Source: Malus domestica (Eukaryota > Streptophyta > Magnoliopsida > Rosales > Rosaceae). From it: a stretch of DNA of 64,000 nucleotides. Below the pieces are notes generated by a model. It saw only the letters and a list, made by a program, of their open reading frames with translations, was not told the DNA's origin and did not search any database. The translations under genes were made by a program, and so were the position numbers. This document shows, piece by piece, positions 34,892 to 46,458 of this stretch. Position 1 is the first letter of the stretch; every line of letters begins with the position of its first letter. The DNA lies in NCBI RefSeq assembly GCF_042453785.1, contig NC_091673.1:2239501-2303500 (forward strand), read 5' to 3'.

Positions 34892-36097
34892 TCATCTAAG
34901 AGCCAGATTCCTACAGCACCACCATTGGGGGGCAGTGAACCAAACAGGCGCCCAACAGTCTGTATTGCCACGGAACCGAAAATTCTCTTGATTGTCGTCG
35001 CCAAGCTTGAACACACCCCAATCCCTTCTGTCTGGGTCAAAACGAGCTGGAATTCCATAAAGATGACTAGAATCCCATTCATTCCACCACGGCGCAGCAT
35101 GATCATTAGAGAAGTAGATACGGTTTGTCATTGGAACACCAAGTTCACCCGAAGAAACAGATCGCGAACAACATTTTCCTAGAAATAGTACTTGATCCCC
35201 CAAATCATGTACCCTCTTCCATGCCATCTGGCTGAAATCCAGCTTATATACTTTGAAATCGTGTGTTTCAAGAATAGCATTGGGTTTGGTGCTATAAAAC
35301 CTACAAACAAGGAGAAGCTCTCCACAAGATTCCACAAGGAACTTCAGCACAGTGTAATTTTCCTGCTCGTCTTCCTGCTCCTCGGACATTTTTACTTCAT
35401 GGCAACCTGTTTCTATCTCACAATCATCATCTGTTCTGATGGCAGCAAGCACATCAGTAACCTTAATCTGTGAAATGTTATAATCACTGCTTAGAAGATA
35501 GAAACTTCCATCTGAGAAGACAGCATCCTCAAACGGTTCACCATCTAGCCTATGTTTAAGCCATGATTGAGCTCCGTGGACACAAAATGCAAGCTCCCGG
35601 TGTTGACCATGGACAAGCATGCAAACAAAGTTTTCAACAGAAGGAAGTGCTGAGAGAACCATCTTGTGATAAAAATTCCATGTTTTGGGAAGATCAGTTT
35701 TCTTCCTAGAGAATGGATTCAACAAGCTAATCTCAAGGTTGAAACAATCGACATCTTTCACTAGAATCAACCAATCTTGATATGATCCCCAACAGTATCT
35801 TCCAATAGCCTGAGGAAGCACCATCTCCCAATCTTGATTCTGTAATATGCTAAGACAAGTCCTTACATGTCTGTCTTTCTCACCACACATCATGAGCCAC
35901 GGGACACCACGCCTTTGCCAGCAAGAAAGTTCCTGTCCAATAACGTTGCTCCAAGCTCTGCAAACATCACTAACAGAGATACAATCAATCAGAGGCAGTC
36001 GCTCAAAGATAATCTCAAGTATACTCTGTGGCAGCTCTGCCCAATCCACATTCATAAGCTTCTCCTTCTTCCGCCTTTTATTTCTCCTTCGACCCAT
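34892..36097 (-). CDS. F-box protein with DUF295 domain (SKIP23/KIB type)
   Basis: A single coding exon of 401 residues. A basic N-terminus (MGRRRNKRRKKEK) may act as a nuclear signal. The F-box follows at about residues 17-60 (DWAELPQSILEIIFERLPLI, then DCISVSDVCRAWSNV). The C-terminal half is a DUF295/KIB beta-propeller-like domain (LPKTWNFYHKMVLS, HDFKVYKLDFSQMAWKRVHD, LGDQVLFLGKCCSRSVS, NRIYFSNDHA and DRRDWGVFKLGD). F-box proteins bind SKP1 in SCF ubiquitin ligases, and the C-terminal domain selects the substrate, unknown here. Upstream, an acceptor (CTGTAG) at about 36120 and a donor (CCGGTGAGT) at about 37440 suggest a spliced 5' UTR with a 1.3-kb intron. Confidence 0.9.
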   Translation of the reverse strand: MGRRRNKRRKKEKLMNVDWAELPQSILEIIFERLPLIDCISVSDVCRAWSNVIGQELSCWQRRGVPWLMMCGEKDRHVRTCLSILQNQDWEMVLPQAIGRYCWGSYQDWLILVKDVDCFNLEISLLNPFSRKKTDLPKTWNFYHKMVLSALPSVENFVCMLVHGQHRELAFCVHGAQSWLKHRLDGEPFEDAVFSDGSFYLLSSDYNISQIKVTDVLAAIRTDDDCEIETGCHEVKMSEEQEDEQENYTVLKFLVESCGELLLVCRFYSTKPNAILETHDFKVYKLDFSQMAWKRVHDLGDQVLFLGKCCSRSVSSGELGVPMTNRIYFSNDHAAPWWNEWDSSHLYGIPARFDPDRRDWGVFKLGDDNQENFRFRGNTDCWAPVWFTAPQWWCCRNLALR

Positions 36098-36119
36098 CGT
36101 GCAGCTCTATGACTCTACA

Positions 36120-37560
36120 GATAGCAAATAATAGTGCAAATACAACATCAAAAAGGTGTAATAATTACAGCAATAATCTGATGAGACACAAACTCCTTTA
36201 AAAAAGCTGAGTGCGGAAACAAAATTTTTACGACAATATAAGCTTAATTCAACAGTTAAAATGATCAGACAACTAAAAAGATCGACATAATTTAAGGGGT
36301 GAACATGATCCCCAATCAGTGCAAAAGGATAATAAACTGCATGCCATATTTTGTTTATTCTCAGGAGTACACGGGATTGTCATCTAGCATTTACGTAGCA
36401 GCACCTTGAAATAAACATAACATTCAAATTCGATGTATAACACATGTGGATAGAAAAATCATATATTTTGTGAAGTAAAATAACTCCCTTACTACCTTGT
36501 AACATGCCATCTTATCAGTTCAAAATCAAATTGGAAAAAACTTTATAGATAATCTTTACAGCTTTACAGGTAAATCTCAAAAGTTGGGACGCCATGTTTG
36601 ACTACAGCAGCAGTAATTGTTCCTCAGAGTCTAGCACTTGACGCAAACAAATAAAATGATTGCCGAAACAAATAAAAGCACGGACACTGAGACATACAAA
36701 CAATCAAAAGAATGCAAGCCCGATAAGTGATATCTGCAAGAAGGATGCTGTATATTTTATCAACATTCTCAATTTCTTAGTTAAACCCACGAATACGAAG
36801 ATTATCTTTTACTACGATTCCACAAGCAAATAGCCATAACAATCAAACTGCGTTCGCCGTTAGTTAACCAACAAAGAATCGTTCCTATGAGTTCAAAAAA
36901 TTGCAAAAAAGGGCATGAATCCATGATCAATCACAGAAACAAGTGCTCCGATCAAAACCCCTTTTAATAAAGTTGGAAGCTTTTTAGGTGTTGAGTGCAT
37001 TTTACTTAATACCCAATTCTTGCATGCAACAATTAAAAGCTATATTAACTCCCTAATCAGTTCCTAACCCACCAAATCATTCCAGATTTTACAATCACAA
37101 AATATCCTCCTTCCTTCAAAGCACACAGATACATACGTACGTACATACATACATACATACATACATACGTATATTTATATATATATATATATATATATAG
37201 TTTTCTGGCATCCAGTAAATGCATTAGCTTCTAGTAATTTCGAAGAAAAGGAACCAAAACTTCACCAAAAAATAAAAGGAAAGAAAATAATGAGTGAAGT
37301 GTGACAAGTAAAAAGAAGGGAGAATCCACTTTACCAAACGACGCCCAGGCGTTGGACACGAACGGATAAAATCAGAAGGAAAGTTGCATGCACAGGTTTT
37401 TAAAGGAATAAAACGGTAGTCGTTCAGCGGAAACTCACCGGAGCGGAAGGATCCACAGAGCAAGCGGAGGAGCTGCTTCAGCTGGAAAGAAGTCTCTGGA
37501 AGAAATTGTAAAATACCGATTCGTCTTCTTCCAATCAAAACGGTGACGTAAGGTTTGATT
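36120..37560 (-). other. probable 5' UTR exon and long leader intron of the F-box gene
   Basis: On the minus strand, GC-rich transcribed-looking sequence at about 37560-37440 ends in a consensus donor CCGGTGAGT. A good acceptor, CTGTAG, lies about 20 bp before the F-box ATG. The span between is AT-rich, as plant introns are. Inferred from splice-site strength alone. Confidence 0.4.
37128..37199. repeat. (TACA)n/(TA)n microsatellite
   Basis: A tetranucleotide run passing into a TA run, probably inside the leader intron of the F-box gene. Confidence 0.85.
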
Positions 37561-37766
37561 CCTCGTTTCGACTCAAATATTGTCTGGGTCGGGTCAGGCC
37601 CAATTTGGGTCTCTAAAACGAGACATGTAGCGGTCCAGTTTAGCCCGTCTACTTGTCAGTTTTTGGTTGGGATTGGTGGCCCAGCTTACTTTCAAACCAA
37701 CGAAAAAGCCCATTTGACTCTCTTTATTTAAGGTAAAATAGAAAAATAATTTAGAGAGAATTTAAT

Positions 37767-37920
37767 GGGAACTTTAACGGAAAAACTTTTGATATTGTTC
37801 ACTTTAACGAAAAATCATATTTTTATATTAAAAAGTCAATCATGGTACTATTCACTTGACCTTTTATTTTATCCTTATCGTTAAAACTCAAAGTTTTCAA
37901 ACCCTTTTCATTAATTTTCC
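37767..37920. mobile_element. short repeat family B, copy 1
   Basis: Runs from GGGAACTTTAACG through CACTTTAACGAAAAATC and GTACTATTCACTT to CATTAATTTTCC. The same sequence in reverse orientation is at 49997-50148. About 150 bp, non-coding, MITE-like. Confidence 0.6.
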
Positions 37921-39710
37921 TTCTTTTTTTTTGGTCAAAAATTTAGGGAGAAATTAAATATGCCCTCTTGAATTTATGACTTTCTTCCATTTTATCACAC
38001 TTTTTGTAGTTATCTTTGTTTGAATAGACGAGAATAACTCGCAATTTAAGACAAGGGCAAAACAACACGACGTAGACTAAATTGAAAGTTTAAGGTCCCG
38101 CTTAGCAGTATTATTTGACTTAACTCAAATTTTATCGTATTCAGTATAATACGTATAAAATGTAAATTTAAAATTGAAAGTGCAAATTGAAATAAGGGGC
38201 TAAATTCAGAGAGATTTTTTAGTGTGTTCAGAATACATAGCACAACACCACTTGTTATTGTACAATTAAAGGAACATTTGAAAAGAAAAAAAAAATTCTC
38301 CAATTATATAACAACATGTTGTGTCCCACCCGAAATTCAAAGTGCAAATTGAAATAAGGGGCAAAGTTCATTGCGGTAAGCTTAAAGTTCCCAAAAACAT
38401 CAATTTCCATGAGCTAGTTGGCGCCTATTTTCAGTAGAAGATTCCACTTCCCACTTGGACGAAGGTCCATTTTTAGACCTTGACAGAGATAAAAGTTGGG
38501 CCAAAACGCATGAAGCCAGACATTTGAAGAAACACAGGCACGTCAAGAGAAAGAGGTACAACATCATCAAACCTTGAATCTTTAATTGCCCTTGTAGTTG
38601 TCTTCTTTATTCCAAATGGTCGGTCTGAATTGGGCGGGTCCTTTAAGGGAAAGAGGAAAATAATAATTAGTTGTATGACTCATTCTACATAGAAATTCAA
38701 CTATCTGAATGTTTATTTTGTAAGTCTCGATTCATAGATCATCATTGAAAAAATTTAGTTTAATCCGAAATCATTTGACTATTTAATTGTCACAATGAAA
38801 TTTCATTGTTTCTGAACAATGAGTTCAAGTTAGACGTATTAAATATTTTCGATTTGGCTAATATTTTACAAATATAATCTAAAAAGTGCAACTTAAAAAA
38901 TAAACGGTTCAAATTATTGAAATTCGATATAGTCTGAGTCCCATAACGAATCTCTATTGTAAAAAAAAGGGGAATGCCCTTCCTTAAAGAGATGCTTTTT
39001 ATTCTCTTCTATTTTCCCAAAAGCTTCGACGGGAACTAATATCTCACATTATCTAAACTAGTCAGTGTTGCGAGAAAAACTTGTATAGAAATATTTTGTT
39101 ACGTTATTCGTAGAATATATTTTATAAAGTAAAATACATGGGTCTGCACTTTATGTAACAATTGTTTCAGTTCAGCGCTACCAAATTCTATGTTGGTATT
39201 GCTGACAATTTGGGTCTTGTACTTCAAGTATTTTTATATTATAGCATATAGCATTTTTCACGGTCAAGATAACATACTATAATATATTATTAAGAGGAGG
39301 GGTAGGATTTGATATTATTATAATAATTTAAGGATGGAATAATTTGAAACTATTACAATAACTTATAAAAGGTAGGTTTTTTAACCCGGAATGCATGAGT
39401 GGAAACCAACACCAATTGTTTAGACCAGATTTGCAAACTATGTAATGTGTCACTAATAGAAAATAAGCACGTTAATCAACAATTAAGTAATAATTTAATT
39501 ATCAGCATCCATATCATATGTTTTACAAAATTTAGTCTAAATAATTGGTCTCATTACCCTTTCACTGAGATATTGGACAACGTGCTTAAAAACGAAATAA
39601 CTCGTATATATAGAGTAAACCCCACAAAAATTAAAATAGTCGGTTTAAATTATTAAAATATACAAAATAAACCTCATAAAAAATAAATGGTGATATGAAT
39701 ATGCTCTTAT
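37921..39710. other. intergenic, left flank of the gypsy element
   Basis: AT-rich. A phrase AAAGTGCAAATTGAAATAAG occurs twice (about 38177 and 38340). No gene was seen. Confidence 0.5.
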
Positions 39711-42387
39711 TGACATACCCCATCCCGAAGGAGGGCATGCTGGCCGTCACGTGAGAGTGACGTAACCATTTGCACAGTACGGAAGCTTTAAGATACAATT
39801 TAAGTTGATACACCCGAAGGTGAGTCCTAATTTTGTCCAATCTGTCAGAACACCGTCGAATTCCTCGTAGTCACCACACCTTTGTGATTCCTGAACCTGG
39901 AGGGGCGCAAAACCAAAATTGAGTGGGTCAGTAAAACAATTCTTTTCCAAATCCAAACAATTTTCAAAACGTTGTAACCCCTCTCCGTAAAACCTGTATA
40001 TTTTCCCAGAAATGTAAAATATAAATATACATATATATTCTCAAAACTTCAAGTCGTTAACTCAACATTTTCATAACAATTATGCCATGCCACATCATCT
40101 CAACATTTCTCATATTAATTATGCCATGCCACATCATCTCAACAGTAATAAGGTATGAATGCATCAACATAATCATATCAGGTGCAAGAAAGTAATCAAC
40201 CGTAGGCCCTCTAATAGCCCTGTACGGTTGAACCTAGAGCTCAAAATCTATCATTATCACTCTACCGGAGTCACCTCTGTGACCCGTCCGGCCTTCTGCA
40301 CACAAGTTACGCTCTAGTGCTTCTCATAAGTCATCTGTGCACATAATCTAAGGTCACCCACCAGTCGGAATCTCACTAACACTCTCGCGACTGGTCTGTC
40401 GTACCCACTCCGCGTGGACTGTACGACTAGCATCTACTTGGATCCAAGGCGAGCGTGCGATGCGGTGAATACTATAAGCACTAAACCATGGTGCAGGATT
40501 TGAGCTCAATATATATCATCATCATAATAACAGTAATTAAATTCTTACCTGTGCGTCCACCGCACCAATTCATACATATGCATCATAAATCAATTCTTAC
40601 CTGTGCGTCCACCGCACCAATTCATACATATGCATCATATATTAATTCATGCATGGCATTTCAACTCACATTTCTATATACTTTTCATATCAATTCTATG
40701 CATGGTATTTCACTTCCCGTTTTTCCACATAACTCATATGCATTTCATTTTAAACATATTTTCATTTCAATTCAATTTCTGGGAAACGTCAAGTATATAT
40801 ATATACGGAAAACAAAACTGCCCACTCACCTGGAGTTCGCCCTACAACTCCCTAGCACAATACGCCAAGGCGTCATGACGATCGCCGCCTAGAATAGTAA
40901 TCAAATCCAGGCTCAGAATTCATATCGATAAAATATAACTTATATAAAATACGTCACTACGTAGTTCGATCCGGAAGATCTGCCACTCAGATTTTAAATC
41001 CATAACTTCCAGAGGTCCACAATATATCTCTAGGATAACATCCTAAAATTTCATTACCATCCAACGGTTGGATCTCCGTCAATTTCCAAAACTAAGTGAC
41101 GGTTAACATTTTATATTATGGACTTACAATTCCAATTCCGGAAGATCCGTAACTCGGATTCCCAATCCGTAAGTTCCAATAATCCTCAAATATTACGTAT
41201 TACAACGTATCAAAGTTTGGTGACAATCCAACGGTCGGATCATCAATTCACATTTTCACCAAAACTATAAAACGTTATTCGAACACCTAACCAACAATCC
41301 TTAATAACTTTCTCATACGGTGTTCAATTTAGGTATATGAATATACCACAGTGATCTACTCGACGTCACGGACGTCGACATATTTTTAAAATATTTTTAT
41401 TTTTATTTTTTTATTTTACTGTAGCACCATCTTCTTCCTTGGGTCGCCGGACTGGTTTTTCCGGCGGCCGTTTTCCGGGCAGTTTTTCAAATTGCCATAA
41501 CTTTGTCATTTCTCAACGAAATCAAGTGATTCAAAAACGAAAGTTGTAGCCCTTGAAGAGACAAAGAGAATGGTACCTTGCACAACACCTAGTTCGCCGT
41601 GGTTTGGCCGGAAACTGCCTCGAAAGCCTCGGAGGTCGCCGGAAACTGGGTATTTTTCAAATGAGTATAACTTCTTCAATACTCAACGAAATTGAGTGAA
41701 ACAAAAAGGAAAGTTGTAGTACTTGACGAGACGAAGAGATTGATACCTACCTCGACTCTTAACTCGCCGGGGATTCGCCGGAAAAAGCCTCGAAAGCTCC
41801 GGCCAAACTTTGAACTTGTCGATCTCAGTGTTCTTACGTCCAAAAACTTCCCACGAAGCACTCCGAGCTTCCTTGGGACCTCACTAAGCTCACTATAAGC
41901 TTAGAATTCCCTGAAACACAACATTTTACGTTCACATGAACAGTGACCAAAAATGGAGGTTCGGGTTTCACATGATTCCGAAGGTTTCACTTCCTAAAAC
42001 TAGTACCAATGAACTCAGAATGACGAAAGGATGAAGATGCATACCTTAGTTGCCTCGATCCGTCGAGTTTTGGAGGATTTGGGTGTATGCCGTACGTTTT
42101 GGGTGAGAGAGAGTGAGAGAGAAAGAGGAAGTCGTGAGGGAGGAGAGAGAATGAACTGAGAGAGAGACAAGGTACGGGAAAGAGGGAGAAAATTGAGGGG
42201 TGTGGGATCCTACCCAATCCCCAACTACAAAATTCTAACATAAATTTAAATCTAAGTCTCCACTCTACTTACCAAATTTTAGGAGCTTAGATATAACGAA
42301 CATAAAAATTATACCTTAGCCACGTATTAGGGGCATTTTCGTAATTTCACATCCTCGGAATTAAAAATTCCGGGACGGGCTGTGACA
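39711..42387 (-). repeat. 3' LTR of the 9.4-kb gypsy-type element
   Basis: Bounded by TG and CA in element orientation and matched at a constant offset of 6748 bp by the other LTR. It contains an internal direct repeat of CTTACCTGTGCGTCCACCGC (about 40543 and 40598). Confidence 0.93.
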
Positions 42388-45300
42388 ATCTTCCCTCCTT
42401 ATAGAATTTCGTCCCCGAAATTCCAACAACCAATCCAAACATCTACTCATACCAACCTCGGTAAATCTCTCTTATCCGATTCTCTTTCTCCCACGTAATT
42501 TTCTTCCACTGAATGATTTCCTTCACAAAGCTTTTACCACTTACTCTGTCTTAATTCTCAAGACTTTCTTTTTCCAATCCAAAGTCGTCCTTGGTTCCTT
42601 ATCAATTCGAATCCAATTTAATTCTCAATAGTTGCACCAGAATCTCATGTGACGAATCTGCCACCTAGTGACAACGTATCGAACCCAAAATACATTAAGT
42701 ACCTTAGCCAACTCTGAAGACATCACCACTTGTATGCAACTTTATTGATTCCTTTAGTGATCAAAAATGGTCTGATGTGTCTAAATCTTATTTTGTCTCC
42801 TTTCCAACCCGAATTATACTTTTCTATGGTGAACACTTCGAAAATATAAAACCATTTGTCTTATACACTCGATTAGTGGCATATCCCTCTGTTAATCTCT
42901 TTTGCCTCAATCTGCTGACCAAATAAAACTGTCGAATGGTATGATAAATCTTATTACTTTTGGAATATTACAGAAGTTAAACAATGTACTTCGTCCAAAA
43001 TTGCTTACTTTAAATCCTTAGCATTAGGCACATACTTTTTGTTTTCTTGTATCCACATACCATTTGATTCACGAATCATGTACTCATTCTTTTTCCCTTC
43101 TTTCTCTGCCTTGGTTAATTCTTAAATTTCCTCGTCAAACATTTAAGTTTCGAGTACGACCTTACCAAATAGGCCTAACTTGAAATTTAACAAGTATAAC
43201 TTCTTCTCGATCTTTCATTCTTAACTTTTCTTCCATTGGTTTTCAATCCACAAGATGATACTCTTGGCAAACGTGCCAGATATTAATCTTACTGTAGTCT
43301 TCTCACCAAGTGCTTCAGCTAGAACAAATTTTACGATCACCTTGATCGTACAATCATGTTCATTAAGCAATACAATTCACTTTCGCTGCCTCATATCAAA
43401 ATCCTTCCAAGTAATGGATATTGAAGACTTTTTGGATTCGTAAAAATCTTGCATTCTTACCAAATATATAATGTCTCCATAACTTCACAGTAAGAATGGT
43501 AATCATGACTTCCAAGTCACTCGTAGGGTAATTCATCTCATGAGGTTCCATTTATCATGAAACGTATGCAATCACCCTAACATTTGCATCAACATGCCTC
43601 CAATACCATTCAAGAAACATCACTAAAAATTTATGATTACCACTATTCTCTGGGAATACCAAATTACGTGCATGAGTGAGGAAATACTTCAGTTGTTGAA
43701 TCATTTGCTCACAATTTCCTTCCCACTCATACATAACCTCTTTTCTCAACAGTCTCGTTAATGACAAAGCAATGACTAAAAATTCTTTCACAACCATCCA
43801 AAATAGCCTGGTAAGCTAAGAAATTCCAAATCTCAATTACGACTCGTGGTTGTTCCAAATTCTCAATTTCTGCTATCTTTTAAGAATTCATTTGAATACC
43901 TTAAGCAGATATAACCAATCTCAGAATGCCACTTGATTCATCCAACATTCGCATTTGCTAAACTTAGCATACAACCAACGTTCTCTCAATCTTTGCTTCA
44001 CCGACTTAATACGTTTACATGCTCTGCTCTGGCTCAGAATATGCCAGAATATCTTCAATGAAAATGATATCAATTTATCAAGGCATTATTGGAATACTTC
44101 ATCCATCAACTCATAAAACAGCATGAGTATCCATATAGCATCACCAAACTTCATAAAGACTATAACAAGTCCAGAAAACCATCTTATGATCAACGTCACT
44201 TATAATATTCAATTGGTAGAACCAGATCTCAATTCAATCTTTGAATCTTCGCAATTACTTCTGAGCTGGTTAAATAAACATCAGTACATCACCATGGATA
44301 ACGGTTCTCAATCGTTACCCGACTCCATTGTCTATAATCAATGAACAATCTCAAGATCCATTTTTCTTCCTCACCAACAAACTGGGCTCCTCAAAAGTGT
44401 TGTACTAGGTTGAATAAAACTTTTATCAACCAATTCTCTCAACTGAATTTCCAATTCCCTTAACTCATCCTGAACCAATCTCCAATATAAATTTATACCT
44501 GGCAACAAATCAATAATGAACCTCATATCTCTGCCTGAAGGCAATCCAGGTATACTTTCAAGGAAGACATCAAGAAAAGTCTAACTCTTTCGACATTATT
44601 CACACTACTCCAAACAACATCATTTAGCACCACATGAGCTAAGTATTTTTGACAGCCTTTCGAAAACAATCTCTTTGCTCTCACAGCATAAATAACAGCC
44701 TGACTCAATCCATTTTGCATACTTACAAAAGTAATCTCTGTTCATCCATATCGATGGAAAGTACTGGTTTCCCGTAACATTCCGTCTTGTCACAATTATA
44801 ACCAACCAATCTAATGGAACAGAATTAACTGATACAATATATATTCTATTATTATTAAGCATTCTAAATAAGTACAATACTAACATAAAATAATCTACCG
44901 GTTTGCTTGCTTAACGAATCCACGAATGAGTTATTAATATTACGGTCTGCAGCCCGCAATACTGATAAATCATCGTTGTCTCGATAAGTAGGCAACCACT
45001 CTCAAAGATATAACATTACTATTTTGTTACTCAATGCAAAATACATACACTCGTCTCAACTACATTTATTTACTACTCTCTAGGTAATAACATACATAAT
45101 AAGAAATATATCAGCCGAAGTCAACTAGAATGACCAATACGGCTGATTCAACTCTTATCTCAATAATACGTCGGCCGGATCCACTCCGCGTGGTCGGTAT
45201 GGCTGAGCCTATAACTCACCATTTCTCATGTGTCAATCGAATCCACTTCTCATGGTCTGTACGACTGAACATATAACTCATCAAATCTCTCTGTACTCAC

Positions 45301-45460
45301 AGTCAATCCGACCAAACTACTAAATTCATAAACTTGTTGAATCAACACTATGATATCATGGAAAATTGTTGAGTACAACTGATTCTAGGGACGATTCACA
45401 ATTCTGTGTCCCCTCTGTTCACATAAACACATTCATTAATTTCACATTTCCCAAAGTGTT

Positions 45461-45523
<63 letters not shown>

Positions 45524-46458
45524 TACCTGCTGCACAAGGTACATTTCCTTTACTCGAGACACCTTGTCTCAAATATCTGGGATTACCAGTATATCCATCA
45601 CTTTTACTCTGACCAGCGACATTAAAACCTCAGCTGGAAGAATTAACTCTAGCTTCACTTCTTTCGAAGCTCTGAATCTTTCTATATCCTTGATATGACG
45701 AATCATTGACTTTATCGTCTTCTTTTGAGTCTCATTCATTTCTTATTCTTCTTTATTCTCGTTGCTCATGTTCTCAGAGTCCTCAAGACTCAACAGCATC
45801 TCGCATACTCCTGATAAGAATTACAATGGATAGTGGTCACCCAAAATACCACTTCCCTTTTGCCACCCAGCCTAAAACAACATAACACCTCCACCAAATT
45901 CACAACAATATCTGGATAGAACGAGGCAAGTCTGAAAACTTTCTATAATATCCCTCGATCATCACCTTCCTTGTCTCATATTTGTAAACTCTTGTTTACC
46001 ACCATCGATAAATGCCGGAGGGATAAACTTTTCCTTTAAACAAGTCCTTAAACAATTCTCAATCGACTGATTCCTATGGTGACAACAATTCATACTCCTG
46101 TTTCCACCAGGATACAAATTCATAACCAAAACCAGGTAGTCGTCTCGACCCCTTGTCAGAAGGAAATTTCCTTTGACTTGCATAATCTGAAACATCTTTT
46201 CCAATTGGTTAAACCGTTACTTCGCTCCCTCAGGTTCATCATTTCATAAGGTGATTCAAATTCAACTCATAACCCATCTTAAAATGTCCCTTTTTATAAT
46301 AGACTGAATCACCATAATAATAGTTTTCCCTAAACCGCTATATTAGGGAGACTAAATTCCTCTAACTACGTGGTTTGCTACGAGGCGGTGTAGTTCTGAC
46401 AGAATTCACTATAAACTTCTCAAGATGTCCAAGATTGCAACCATGCTCTGATACCAAC
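42388..46458 (-). mobile_element. internal region of the gypsy-type element, decayed
   Basis: In element order (right to left) there are a gag-like remnant near 46.2-45.9 kb, an RT/RNase H-like remnant near 43.8-43.5 kb and an integrase C-terminal-like remnant near 42.5 kb, then the polypurine tract. The coding parts are badly broken. A run of 60 T lies at 45463-45522. Confidence 0.7.
45463..45522. repeat. homopolymer of 60 T
   Basis: An uninterrupted T run inside the interior of the gypsy-type element. Confidence 0.9.

Noticed and set aside
40488-40892. 134-codon frame in the LTR, seen again at 47236-47640
   Set aside because: It occurs twice because the two LTRs are the same; the composition is that of non-coding AT-rich DNA.
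45366-45698. Frame with a long poly-Phe stretch
   Set aside because: It is simply the translation of the 60-T run.
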